From contig VZRZ01002002.1 of NCBI GenBank assembly GCA_013398175.1, positions 1 through 64,000 on the forward strand: DNA of 64,000 bases. Direction: 5' to 3'. This DNA comes from Climacteris rufus. Taxonomy: Eukaryota; Chordata; Aves; Passeriformes; Climacteridae. Under the pieces are notes generated by a model. It was not told the DNA's origin and ran no database searches. It worked only from the letters and a program-made list of their open reading frames with translations. Of the stretch, positions 37,380 to 49,210 are shown piece after piece (position 1 is the stretch's first letter; each line of letters begins with the position of its first letter). The position numbers and the translations under genes were made by a program.

Positions 37380-37575
37380 CAGGGATCAGGATTTAGACTT
37401 CAGCTGTTTAGCATCTTTATCAAAGCAACGTGGAGCAGCAGAACAATGGAGATGCTCCTGCCCTTCTACTCTGTTCTTGTGAGAGCCCACCTGGAATGCT
37501 ACATCCAGCCCTGGGGTCCCCAACATAAAACATGGACCTGTTAGAACAAGTCCTGGGGAGCCAAACCATTCCAAG
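37380..37575 (+). mobile_element. CR1 LINE fragment, end of reverse-transcriptase ORF, internally deleted
   Basis: The 60-codon frame at 37362-37544 is a true LINE remnant. QGSGFRLQLFSIFIKAT corresponds to the conserved reverse-transcriptase segment of type G-x-x-QGS-x-L-x-P-x-L-F-x-I-F-I. After a short break it reads into LPFYSVLVRAHLECYIQPWG, the familiar downstream CR1 block around RPHLEYCxQxWGP. The residues between the two blocks, normally over a hundred and including the YADD-type catalytic motif, are missing, so this copy is deleted and inactive. Orientation is plus. Ends are approximate. Confidence 0.8.
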
Positions 37576-39239
37576 ATTCCATTAAAACAAGATTGATAAG
37601 AAATGTATTTTAAATATCAGAATTACTCTCTATTTTTTATCTGTGAATATATTTTCTTACCTTTTGAAACAAGGTTATCATCTCTAATATACTTCATTGC
37701 TTGAGCCAAGATCTTACATTATTTTAAAATATTCTTCATTAATTTTTCTGGAGCTGTGTTATGAATTGCAAGTTGTATAGAAATGTAACAGCCAGAGTAA
37801 TAAGACTGGAACCAGAATTCATTTTACCTTCTAAATTAGACTTTTATAATAAATGGTAAATTGAAATGCCATTACAAAAAGGTTACCATCTTTTATTACA
37901 TGAAGTTAAGAACTTAAATTTTACTAATGGTGCAATTTTCTCTGTAATTCATCTTTTACTTAATAGCGTATAATTGTTTAAATAACATTTTAGTCCCTGT
38001 AAAAAGAAGGTATTGTTAGCAAGGAAAGTCTGACTATTAGGTAGCTCAGGAAAAGCTGAGAGTCCTCTTTTTCAGATATTCAGGTATTACTTTTTATTTC
38101 ACTAAGCCGCAAGAGCATATAGTTTTCTACACCCACAACTGGTTTTTATTCTGGCTGATGACCTCAACCTTTCCCCCCCACCCCCATTTTTTTTTTTCAG
38201 CAAAACACTTGAGGTGAGGGCTTGTTTAAAATTCACTTTCAGTGTGGTGTGTGGGGCTTTTTTTGCTAATCTTAATAAGGTGCTATGAATGCAATTTACT
38301 GAAATAGATTTGTGAGTGAAAGAAAAATGTGCTCAGAATTGCAATTAAGCCTGATAAGTGCCTATAGACAAGAATGGGAAATTTTAAGCTTAGAACTTCC
38401 AAACCCTCAGGTCTACTCTGTCCTCAGGGGATACAGTCTCTCAGTATGCATAAACTTTATAAGTCTAGATGCTTTTAAAAATGCCAGTAGGAAGGTCTTA
38501 CCTAAATGCTAAACCACTTTAGATCCACAAAATATATTTGGGCAGCTGCATTTCTCTTACTGTGCACAGTCAAAGACATACCTTGCAGTCTAAAACAGTT
38601 TGGGAACTTATATCATGCATGTTGCATTTCTAATTCTCCTGAAGCATGGTTAGCATGCCCCAACACAATAAAATTCCCCACAAACCCAATACTTTCCCTT
38701 TAAATTTGGTGAGGGTGGTGCTGCCCACCTGCTGTAAAGGGGCTCAGTGGTTGGGGTTAGGAGGTGGGGAGCAAGGAGAGCAAGTCTTGCTTAGTTTGTT
38801 TATCTCATCCCCATGAGTGAACCCACATCTGGCAGTGAGCAGGGGCTGTGTCCTGAACTGAGGTGGTCCCACAACCCGTCAGGGTGAAACCCTGCTCCCC
38901 TTGGGGCCAGCTTGGGGACCTTTGCTTGGGAGAGACTGCAAATGTCACAGGGACTTGAAGAAAACCAGCAGAACACTCATCTGCAAGTAGAAAAGCTGTA
39001 CTTCTCTGCTCTGTGTGCCATTATGTGTCATATACAAAGACTTAATGCAAATGTATAAGCTGTCCCTGGAGCTGGAAAAAAATTTATAATATTTCTATTG
39101 CTGTAATATCTGTGCACCAAATGCAGACATTTGTTTCATTTGGCCTCTGGCATTTTTGTCTGGCACACTCCCCATTTCATTTCTTCCACACTGTATCAAT
39201 CTCAAAGCTCCTTTGATTAGCAGAAAAAAAAAAAAAAAA
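37576..39239. other. Non-coding; GC-richer patch near 38700-38960
   Basis: Mostly A+T-rich. The patch has G-runs (GGGGTTAGGAGGTGGGG near 38754-38770) but no gene or repeat that I recognise. The poly(A) at 39224-39239 leads into the gap. Confidence 0.5.
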
Positions 39240-39297
39240 NNNNNNNNNNNNNNNNNNNNNNNNNNNNNNNNNNNNNNNNNNNNNNNNNNNNNNNNNN
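39240..39297. other. Assembly gap (58 N)
   Basis: A run of Ns flanked by poly(A) on the left and A-rich sequence on the right. The true sequence is probably an A-rich repeat of unknown length. Confidence 0.95.
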
Positions 39298-40465
39298 AAA
39301 GAAAAAGGAAAACCTCAACAACCCCCTCTGTATTGCTTTTTAGTTGAGATGCAAATTAAAAAGTCTTCTCTTTTGAAATATTAGTACCAATATGGTAGCA
39401 AACCTGCTGGAAAGCTGGAGGGGAGGTTTGGCCTGTGAAACACCCCCTTCCCTCCCAAGCTTGCTGTCATTCACCTCCTAAGTAGAGGGTGTTCCAGCTG
39501 ACACACGCTTCACTGAGCAGTGCAGCTTGGTGGCATCCCAATCCTGCCACGTCATGTCACTTGAAATTGCTATGTTAGAATGCAAATTAACCCCAGAAAT
39601 TACAGATACATGTTTGATAACTGTATATACATTTCTTCTCATCTAGGGGAAGGGTCCTGGATGAGACAGTGTTGGACTGCAGAAGTGAGGCTAACTAGTA
39701 TCTCAATTTACGACTTATATTTGCACATTTTAAGTGGAAAGCAGAAAGCTTGTTAGGCTTTCAGGTAACAACTGAATAATGCTTATGTTATATGAACAAA
39801 AAGGCTCTGGTTTGTTTTTAGGCTAAATTACTACTATATTTTTCCAGGCAAAGTTTCAGTCAAGTTCTTGTTACAAGTAGCCATGAATTGATGCAACAAT
39901 GTCTTACCAAGAGTAGAGAAATAGAGAAGTTCTTATGGTATAAGAAAAGAGAATTATTACAGGTTGTCACTGCATCAGCAGTCAAAAGATTTACAGCAAG
40001 GTTATAAAATAGTTTTAAATATTGACCCAAATTAATTCATTTCAAAGAGTCACCCCTGTTATTCACTGAGTGTTGGATTGGCCACATGACAGGATTGGCA
40101 CAGACACAAGATTCTCCAAGATTCCTGTCCATGAAAGTGGGAGAAACCCTGAAATTAACATCTATTCTACAGTGAAGGAAGAAGTGGGTTTATGGGTCTT
40201 GGTTTAATATTTTTCTCTAGTAATAAACTCTCCCTCATGCTATGGAAATCTAAAACATTATTTCAGGATCATTTTTCTCTACTTTATGTATTTTTTCATA
40301 TTACCAGCTCTATATTTTATGGCAAGCATCTGAGAGTCATTAATTACAAATGGCTGAATAAACATTGCTTACTTGACAGGCACTTATTTAAATGCATTAT
40401 TTTTGGCATAAGGTCTAAAGTTATGTTTGGACGAGATGGCAATGTTTTTTGGCTCTTTTTTCCCC
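39298..40465. other. Unique non-coding DNA
   Basis: No feature recognised between the gap and the pentanucleotide repeat. Confidence 0.55.
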
Positions 40466-40520
40466 CTCATCTCATCTCATCTCATCTCATCTCATCTCAT
40501 CTCATCTCATCTCATCTCAT
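40466..40520 (+). repeat. (CTCAT)11 pentanucleotide microsatellite
   Basis: Eleven perfect CTCAT units, followed to about 40534 by two imperfect ones (CTAAT, CTCAA). Perfect arrays of this length are usually polymorphic. Confidence 0.95.
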
Positions 40521-40752
40521 CTAATCTCATCTCAATCTGGTCTAATTCTCCCAGTCTATCTTGTTTTACCTTACCATAGCTTAATAGCTAAACTTTAAGG
40601 TATCTTAATTATCCACACCTAGAAATATGAGGTAACTATTTGCTTAGAGCTCTTTGTTAGCTATCCTCTGATATTTAGCAGTGTCCCTTCATATACAGCC
40701 TCCACAGAATAGATTGTGCCAGTAAGAGAATATTTTTAAGCTCCTCATGTCA

Positions 40753-41049
40753 TCAGACTAAATAGTGAGGAATGGTAATTTCAACAACGGAGACTTGCAC
40801 ATTTCCATTTTCAGTAATAGATGTTAAATGAGCAGTAGAAAGCTGTTTCAATGAATCTGTAGTTATCTCATGTAGCTGTTCATTGCTTCTTAGTTTAAGT
40901 TTCTGATTATTTTCCTTTGTAGAGGTATTTCTGCAGATCTGCTGGCTCTCTTCCCCTGCTATTTTCTGAGATCTAATTACAAATCTTCCCAATATAGTTA
41001 GCCCGTGTTGAGGATTTGAAGAAAATATTCTCTGTGGGAAGAGTGTATT
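40753..41049 (-). CDS. Candidate terminal coding exon, unrecognised protein
   Basis: The minus strand shows a strong acceptor, TATATTTTTTCCCCTCTTCAG (AG at 41051-41050). It is followed in phase 0 by 98 open codons and a TGA at 40755-40753. The peptide starts NTLFPQRIFSSNPQHGLTIL and ends NGNVQVSVVEITIPHYLV. It is rich in Gln, Ser, Thr, Glu and Asn, with no membrane segment, like a C-terminal tail. The final YLV could be a PDZ ligand, which is speculation. An acceptor this good plus an open frame of about 100 codons is unlikely by chance, but I know no matching family and did not find a donor-bounded partner exon. It could share a transcript with the minus candidate at 10774-10968 as an alternative 3' end. 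Confidence 0.38.
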   Translation of the reverse strand, partial: NTLFPQRIFSSNPQHGLTILGRFVIRSQKIAGEESQQICRNTSTKENNQKLKLRSNEQLHEITTDSLKQLSTAHLTSITENGNVQVSVVEITIPHYLV

Positions 41050-41055
41050 CTGAAG

Positions 41056-42202
41056 AGGGGAAAAAATATATTATTATGAATTACTGTTTTGTGCTTGAAT
41101 CAATCCTAAAAGACATCAGAAAGTGATCTGAAAAAAAGGAATAAAAATGAGAAGATACCCTCCACATGCTTTCTCTTGCCAGATACATGTTAGATCCATG
41201 CTGACAGATGTACCTACAGACTGTCTGCTGTCTCTGCCAGTACCTGTAAGCAGACAGTGATCACAGGCAGGGGTTCATATGATCTTTTGTATAGAAACTG
41301 AATTCAATATTTTAAATATTTAAATGAGAAGATAATGACGGTGATAATAATTTTTTTCTATGTAAAGTCTGGATTAATTACATTTAAAGGCATGGAAATA
41401 TGGGGAAGACAGTATCTTGAGGCAGCTAATGCCTCCATTTTGATATGCTTAAAAAAATTACTCCACCCATAGTCATGAATCATCATCATTAGGCAGCTTT
41501 GTAAGCAATTAGAAAGGTCAAGCTGACAAATTATACTGGATACATGACAGTTCAAGGATTACAAAACATTGGAAGGTGCATTGAGATGGACTTTTCTAAT
41601 GGAATGAATGGGTGCTGGACCAGAGTACCACACACCTGTTGGGGCATGCAAGGTTAGACAGCTTTACACGGATGATACTCCTGTCGTAGGCACCTTGATT
41701 TAAAGCCTAAAGATCAGTCAGATGAATTAGGGGCATATTTCAGTCAGTGGATGGGTCTAGTCAGGAAACAAAGACATTGAACTTAACTTGTCATATTCTT
41801 GGCTATACTACTTCAGAATCTTGGGAAAACCCAGTTTTCCTGCTATTGCCCTGAATGGTATCTAGACATTTGTACCACAAAAAAGACTAAAATACCTGCT
41901 TAATTCTTGAAGAGATTTGTGCTCTGCTGTGTCTTCTTAAATGGAGTTATAATAAAAGTTAACTTGAAAACGAGCTACTGCATTTTGTTGTTTTGATGGT
42001 TATCTATTTATGCATGTTTCCCAGAGCTGAAGTGGGCTTTATCAAGAACAGTAATGAATCAGACTCCTAAAGTAATTTCATGGACTCATTAGCCCTTTTG
42101 GCTGCAATTGTTTCTCAAGCTGGGATCTGTTCTGGGAAGGAAATTGACACTTGAGTTTTTTGCTTCTACAGATTTTCATAATAACACAAAACTACAGCAT
42201 GG
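41056..42202. other. Unique non-coding DNA
   Basis: No repeat recognised. 41930-42120 has an enhancer-like, evenly complex texture. Confidence 0.5.
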
Positions 42203-42376
42203 ATTTTTTTTTCCTTTTTTTGTGTTTTTGTTTTTCTGTTTGTGGGATTTTTTTGTTTGTATGGGATTTTTATTTAGTTTGTTTTGGTTTTTTTGTGTTT
42301 TTTTTTTTGTTTTTGGTTGATTGGTTGGTTTGGTTTTTGTTTGTTTTGTTTTATTGTTTTCATTTTTGTTCCATTT
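42203..42376 (+). repeat. G/T-only low-complexity tract
   Basis: About 170 bases made almost wholly of T and G (TTTGT, GGTT, TTGG units). It is the strand-mirror of the A/C tract at 35879-36155. The Phe/Cys/Trp frames on plus and Lys/Asn/Thr/Gln frames on minus are artefacts of it. Confidence 0.9.
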
Positions 42377-44739
42377 GGAAAGAAAACCTGGAATATAACC
42401 TGAAGTAGAAAAAAGTGGAGGAAGAAGAAAGAAGTATAAAAAGACAAACTGGGATGGCATGTGATAGGTGAAACATGCAAATTTCCTGCTTTTTTGTGTA
42501 AAACCCAGTCATAAAGTTGGAAATTTATGCACATTATTTTTCTAAAGCTAATATAAATCTTTAAGATTGTTGGAGCTGGTGAACTGCAGAATACACAAAT
42601 TCATAACAAATTAAAACCTATGAATGAGATGGATAGAGTGGGAAAAACAAGGAACTGTAGAGCAAGCAGTCATGATAATGACAGGAAATCCTCATCCTGA
42701 CTCAAAGCGGGGCCAGGGCAAAGTTAAGTCTGGAAAAAAATCTATGGTAAAGCTAGATTATTAGCTTCTCTCTTCCTGATGTCACAGGCAAGCTCTGTGA
42801 TATAGTGACACTTATGCTGGTTGCTGTCACCATCTTTTAAGGGGCCTTATGTCTCACAAGTTGAAGATAAATGATTGTTGAAAGACTGCTTAAAAGTAAT
42901 AAGATATTCTATCAGAATTTCAGGTACTATGTATAATTTAAAACACTACCTCTAATTCCACAATAAAAGAAAAAAAATCCACACTCTCAAAAGCTTAATG
43001 AAAAAAAAAATTAAATTCTATGCATTGGTCTGAAATGTGTGAGTTGTTGTTATTCAGGATGATGGTGCTATGCCAGGACAAGGACATGAAGGCTGCATCT
43101 TACAGGGCAACTTCAAGGAGATGCACAGATGATAAGATACCTGTCAGTCCCACCACTATATCTTCCACTGGGGTTTGTTCTCCAGGGGACGATTGCAGTG
43201 ACACTGATGAGGTGTTCAAGTTGTGCGTTATTTGTGCTGGTTGAACATGCACATAGATTACTTTTAAATTGAAAAAGAGACCAGAAACAGAGAAATTCCA
43301 GCAATGGGTGTTTTGGGACCATGATTTCTTGTCACATCTGAGAAACCTGAAGTGCTAGTAACTGATCTGCTTTATGTGTATGAGCACAAAGCTTCTAGTT
43401 TTATTGTAGCAGAGTGCTTTCAATTTAGAAAAAAATCAATCAACAGAAACAGTAAATGACACTGAGCTCAACATTTCTTTTTGGGAGCAGCATTATAACA
43501 TTTAGTCTTGCTCAACAAGAAGTTTTATATTGCTTTTGTTTATATATAGGATAATGTATAATAATACAGGGCTTCCATTTAGAAAGGTTATTGACACTCT
43601 TGGTGCTGTGTTGGCATTTATTCTTTGGATTTTTATTGCTTCTGATCTGTGGTATTTATGCCTCTGAGGTGAGGACTTTCATCTGTGATACATGCTCATA
43701 ATTCACAGGCTGCATGGTGCCCTGATGTTGTCTGTAGAAACAGGAAATTAAACAATTAAACAGGATGCAAATGTGAAGAGTAAAACAATACTCCCCTCAG
43801 AACATTTATTTCTCAATCTTTTCTGTTGGTCAGGGGAGGCTGAAAATCACCGCTGTACCCAATGGCTTTGGGGGAAGCAAGATGGGTTTCAAGAGATGGA
43901 CATGTAAAAATGGCAAAACACTCCAGAAGCAGAATAAACCAGGCAGAATATTAATTCAGATTATAATGGCAGTCTGAGCTTCCATGTTTTTCCAGTGACT
44001 CAGCTCTTCTGAACCTGTGTGACACGGCTGAAGCCCTTTTTCTGGCCTTTGTCACAGACTTTGTCACTCCCCCCTCCCCAAGCTGTCTGAAGTGACCACT
44101 GCCAAGTTCCCTAGTGATTACTTTAACTGTAATAGCAATGACAGATCACTTTATTAATTGCAAATTGCACTATCTGAAGATGGTGACAACAGATATGGAG
44201 AAAGGAACAAAATATCCTAATTTTTCATAGCATAATCAGGCTGTTTGTAGTGCCAGATAAAAATAAATTACCTTAACCTTACAATGCACTTGACATGTAT
44301 TTATTGCAGCATTCTTTATCAGAGAGTGCCATACCTACATGAGCTAGCTTCTCTCACATTACTCTAAAATGTGGAGGGGAGTGTTAATGAGATAGAGCAG
44401 TGAAACAGGGCTGCCCTGGGATCTGGGTCTGGATTCCAGCTGTTGCATGGCACCACTTCTGGATGGTGCCTTCCTCAACTGTGACTTGACCACCTAGGCC
44501 CAGGGGAAAGTTTGTGTTAAAGACCCTGAGGGTAAATGCATGAAAGAAAGGGACTTGGTAATCATTCAGTGGTAGAAATTAACTCAACAGATAACATTAA
44601 ATGAGAGTACTAAATACTAAAAGAGAAATTTCTCTTGGCTTGAAGAAAGAGGGAGAACAATTCCAGTGACTTGAGAGGGAAAGCTGCCAACATTAACTCG
44701 ATTTTAAAAACCTGAAGAACATACCTATACACCCACTGT
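42377..44739. other. Non-coding DNA
   Basis: A 74-codon plus frame at 43020-43244 has an unusually protein-like end (CSPGDDCSDTDEVFKLC) and an acceptor-like TTGTTATTCAG at 43049-43059. The case is weaker than for the three exon candidates and it is not called. Confidence 0.45.
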
Positions 44740-45000
44740 TTATCTGTTCTCAGAGCCACAGTTTACAGGACTTCCTAATGGAAGCCGATTCCTCCGTTCG
44801 TGTTTGCTGCAGCTGTTTTCTCCACGTCCTGAATTGTTTGATACAAAGTCTAAATTAGTCTTGAGAAACAGGATTAACCTTTCCAATCACATTTAAGGTG
44901 AAATTGCTTAACTACAGCACACAATGTCATGCTACAGATAATCCATGTGCTTGATTAATGCTTTTACAATCAATTGCTGTCTGGAAGTGACTCCTTCCCA
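44740..45000. other. Candidate conserved non-coding element
   Basis: Evenly complex sequence without repeats or frames. It contains CpG-bearing motifs (GCCGATTCCTCCGTTCGTG) beside clusters of TAAT, GATTAA and TTGATTAATG sites. That mix is typical of conserved enhancers; the call rests on texture alone. Confidence 0.2.
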
Positions 45001-45869
45001 TCACACTCTTCACAAAAAGAGCAGATGGTATTTAAAAGGTTATGGCAAGAGGGCATTTCAGGGGTCAAATAGAACATCAATCAAGTGGGCAGAAAAATTG
45101 CTTTTTTCTTTCCCCTTCTTATCCTCACAATCCATGAGGAAATTTAGACTATGAATTATAGTTTGATCTATAGTTCAAGCACTAAAATGTTTTCTTGTTT
45201 CAAATTTCTGTGTTGTTTTGGGTAATGAACCTGGAAATTGGATTCCCTTTGGGCCAATAAAAAATTGTGCCCAATACCTGTATCTCAGCAACATAATTCT
45301 TAGACCCACAGAGATTTTCTGACTGCTACCTTGAACACAGTCCTAACTGAATACTGGTGCTTAATAAAGTCTGTACTAACATCCACTATGTCCTTAGATG
45401 AATTTTTAGCAATGATAAGGTCTCTGTCCAAAAAGATATCCTCCATTTCCATGGTCTTTTACAGAAACCAATTAGAAAATTTTGTTGTGGGACTTATTCT
45501 CACTACTTTCTGTGTACATAGTCAGTTGCCATTCTGCATCAGAGTCCCAGGAGAGGTATTCTCACCTGGAGTGAAAAGGACAAGGAGACTCTACTTACCA
45601 ATGAGGTCTCCAAAACCAGAAATCAGGGGTTTGCCATTGTGGAATACATAAAATATATTAGTATCTTTTTTCCTTCTCTTTCATGCTAACCCACAGCATG
45701 TGAGTAATAGGAACAGAAGAGTAAAATTGCTTAGGTTTTCTAGTAATTTTTGAAGTTTTACTAATGAAACTGTAACTTTTGTCCTATAGGTTTGGACATG
45801 AATATGGTCATCTTTGTTGCCTAATAAAAGTGTATTTTTATTAATTGCCATATCTTTCTCACCATTAAT
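45001..45869. other. Non-coding DNA
   Basis: Contains a 106-codon plus frame (45331-45651) without splice or domain support. No repeat recognised. Confidence 0.45.
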
Positions 45870-45901
45870 GTTGCTGTTGTTGTTGTTGTTGCTGTTGTTG
45901 T
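45870..45901 (+). repeat. (TTG)n microsatellite
   Basis: TTG trinucleotide repeats with two GCTG interruptions. Confidence 0.9.
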
Positions 45902-48130
45902 ATAGGTTACTGTGACAAGTGAAGTGCTCATCCTGAGTAGGTCTCTGAAGCAGATTTTCATTTGGAAAGTAAAAATACCATAATCCTGCTCTGTGATCAA
46001 ATCCAGGATGGACTGGCTAAGGTATTTTTCAGGATTACAACTTACATTTAAGGTCCTGAGCTCATCAAATCTGTCTTACCTGAACAATTCTTACTCACTT
46101 TGTGTAAGTAACCTGAAGAGCTATTAATGAGACAAGGGTGTTTAGTTCTTCAAGAACAATTAATACCTGTCATATATTGCATAAATAAATCTGTTAAACA
46201 CCAACTTTCAAGAGGTGAACAGAAGCAGAACCTGATGAAAACATGCTAATTCTCTTAAAGTGGCATCTGGGAGTCTTCTCATCCAGGACCGCTATCACTG
46301 GACCTGTCAGTGAATTTTAAATAGTCCTGATATACACAACCATCTATAACATGCTGATAGACATTTTCAATAGCAGTTTTGTAGTTTAATTTCCTTTGAT
46401 TTATTTCGGGAGTGAATGTACATTTTAAAAACAACTGAAGTGCATGAGGCACTTTAACTAAATCAGGTCTGTCAGCACTGTATATTAAAAACAACATAAG
46501 TACAAATGTATATATTGCATGATTTTTTCCATGTTTTTCTGTCCAACAGAGAGAAAAAAAATCTTCCATAGGGGTAAGGTATTTCTGTTTTACCCTTTAA
46601 CTAGAGATTCTTAAAAGGTACAATGTGAAAAAAGATGTTAACGTGAACATCTGCATATGTATGAATGAGGAGTTAGGAGAGGTTTATTTCTAGCATTAAC
46701 TTAAAACACAGAGATTTCCCAGAACAAAAATTACTCCTGGGGACTGGCTGTACTTCAGGCATTCTTCATAGGGATTTTTGAGTCAGAAAACAGTATTGGC
46801 CCTTAGCAGAGACTTTGTGTCAATTGCCTTGTTATGACTGGGGCCCAAGTGATCAGAACTGCCATATTAAATGCAAATTGATAAATGAAAGTCTTTACTA
46901 CCAGTCCAAAGGCAAAAAAAGTCTGTGACAATAATGCCAGATATATTGACAGCATCATAGCATTTTTCACAGAGTTTAATACATGTATTTTATTGCTAAT
47001 CCTTTAGAAACTTCTTAAGTAAATCTTTTATCTTCTATTGTGTGTCCATATTGATCTGCTGTTGACGGGTTGCTTGCAACTGAGAGGTTTTATTCATTAT
47101 GTTTGGAAGCTGTTTGATCAGAGAACAAAAGAATACAGCATGGTTTCAAGAGAGAGCAAATCAAATGAACTTATATAGATTAAAAAAAATAGTGAGATGT
47201 GCTGCAACTTTCTGTTATTTCTTTTTCAGGGATTTTTTTTCCCTGAAGAGACGAGTGAACCTTCAGACAAACTGACAGTATCTTAAGTAACCTAATAAAA
47301 AGCCAAAGCCATCTACCCTTTAACAACAGAGTTGTCTATAAATATAAATGTGCAATTTCAGCCCTTTCCCACCCATGTTTAATTTCATGCCTTAGTTTTC
47401 TGATTTTTTCAAGACTTAAACAGTGTTCTGAACGAAGTAATATAATCATATGTACGATTGAAGCCTGCTCTTTAAATATGTATTGTAGGTGAATATTGAC
47501 TATTCCTTTGAATGTTAAATGTGGTGGCACAAGAACTTCATATATACTGTCAATCATAAAAAAGGGGAACACATAGAAACCATTAAAAGAATTTTTCTTA
47601 GCTGTCTTTCGTCTAACTAAACCTATTATACCTGCATAGGCTTCCCATCGCTCTCCCTGATCTGTCACTTTCCCAGCCATAGCTCCCTCTTACCTTTAAT
47701 AACCATCCACAATCAATCCTACATGTATCTCTTTGCCTTCTAGTATGACAGTACCCAAAGGTTTTCTTTTCTGCTGTCTCCTATTCCTGGTTTCAGACAC
47801 GGTATCAATCATCAGGACCATTTCATGCACCTGCCAAGTGATCACTCTTCTGCACCCTCCCAGTGTTTCCTTGGCCCAATTATATTCCTGCCTGGGTTGT
47901 TTGTTTCTTTCTTAGAAATCCATAATACCCATTGGAGGGGGGAAGGGAGGAAATGCCCTAGGCTTTCCAGTTGTTGTTGGGATTGTATGGTTTACTCAGT
48001 CCATAAATGCAGCACTAAAATGAACCTGCAGTGTCTGTGTTTAAATTACTATTAAGTGACAAAACCAGTGTAGTATTCTTGTACAATCAATACATTACAT
48101 GTGAAACCAAAGACAGCACTTTAAATTACC
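45902..48130. other. Non-coding DNA with two long minus-strand frames
   Basis: Minus frames 46279-46569 (96 codons) and 47336-47680 (114 codons) are among the longest outside repeats. The first has an acceptor-like TTTTTAATATACAG inside it. The second is closed just upstream by an in-frame TAA. I recognise neither product, and frames this long are expected a few times by chance in 64 kb. Confidence 0.4.
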
Positions 48131-48162
48131 AAAAAAAAAAAAAGAAAGAAAAAAAAGAAGGA
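48131..48162 (+). repeat. A-rich simple repeat
   Basis: A-run with GAAA interruptions. Confidence 0.85.
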
Positions 48163-48262
48163 TACTACAGCAATAACAAAGTGATGTCTACATCTGCTTT
48201 TGCTTGTGGATTGCTGCCTTTTCATGGTTAAGTACTTATTTCAGATCCTTTCTGCAACCTCT

Positions 48263-48300
48263 AGCATGTGCTAAAGAGTGACACTGATAAAGCACATGCT
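48263..48300. repeat. Perfect 10-bp inverted repeat, 18-base loop
   Basis: AGCATGTGCT (48263-48272) and AGCACATGCT (48291-48300) are exact reverse complements. The stem is too short for a microRNA precursor. Confidence 0.85.
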
Positions 48301-48765
48301 GCAAACCCTCCACATTTGTCAGATATACTTCCTTGTGCCTACCTCATAGAAGTGTTCTGCTGCTCCTTTGTGTCTTTGAAAGGTTTTCTGGAATGTCTTC
48401 TGATTTTTAGGTGTTACAATTCTAGGCAAACTTGTTCTTTGGGCTTCATCTGAAAAAGTGAGAAGGTAGATGCTCAATTGCACAGGCAAAAAGGTAGAGA
48501 AACAGGTAAAAAAGGTTATTAGTAAGATAATATTTTGGTCTTGGTGGTAAATTCAGTCAAAATATCAGCGTGAAACTGTTTCCACAGAGGAAAAAAGCTA
48601 ATAATACCTTAAGTTGTTCTACATGTTGAAAGATGTAACAACAGCAACATGCTATGACTATAATTTTTCAAACATTTAGATTTAAAAATTCGACTCCTAT
48701 CTATCTATTGGCAATTTAAGGCACTTGAATTCCTTCATTAATTGGTTTTATGTTCCTAGAGACTC

Positions 48766-48781
48766 AGAGAGAGAGAGAGAG
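48766..48781 (+). repeat. (AG)8 microsatellite
   Basis: Short uninterrupted AG repeat. Confidence 0.9.
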
Positions 48782-48862
48782 TAAATCTGCAGTAAAATCA
48801 ACAATTAACAAATGAGCTCAGCTCAATGAGATTGCAGTTTCAGACTGTTTTGTAAACTTTTC

Positions 48863-49210
48863 TCAAGGACTGTTGAACACCTCCATCCATGCAGCTTGCC
48901 TGAGAGCATGCAGGGCAGGATACCCACACTTCTTGCAGTTTGGACAGGCAAACTGGTATGAGTGTTGCTGAGTGCTCTGGCACATGCACAGAGGGCAAGG
49001 AGCTGAGTTACAGCACACCTTGCAGCTCAGTGCTCCTGCAGGGCCAAAGCCAGACACGTCCCAAAGGCTCCCAACTGGCTCTGTGTGCCTGGACTTTGTG
49101 TGCACAGGGACAGCTCTCCCCAAGTGCTGCTTTGCTCAACACCTACCAGTGGAATCATGGTGACAGCTCTAATTGGGCTGTGACATGTTCAGCCATCCCA
49201 TATATAGGCT
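48863..49210. other. GC-rich patch with Cys-rich minus frame
   Basis: A compositional island in A+T-rich DNA. The minus frame 48863-49123 reads CKVCCNSAPCPLCMC and FACPNCKKCGYPALHAL, with closely spaced Cys pairs. No regular zinc-finger spacing, splice site or known family is apparent. It may be an old repeat not recognised here. Confidence 0.3.

Noticed and set aside
43020..43244. Plus frame with an Asp/Ser-rich end
   Set aside because: Weak acceptor and only ~60 codons after it; not enough to call an exon.
46279..46569. 96-codon minus frame with an internal AG acceptor-like site
   Set aside because: The acceptor is moderate, no good donor follows, and no family is recognised.
47336..47680. 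114-codon minus frame that looks protein-like
   Set aside because: In-frame stop directly upstream, no good splice acceptor, no recognised family; a few frames of this size are expected by chance.
48263..48300. Inverted repeat as a microRNA hairpin
   Set aside because: Ten-bp stem with an unpaired 18-base loop; far too short for a precursor.
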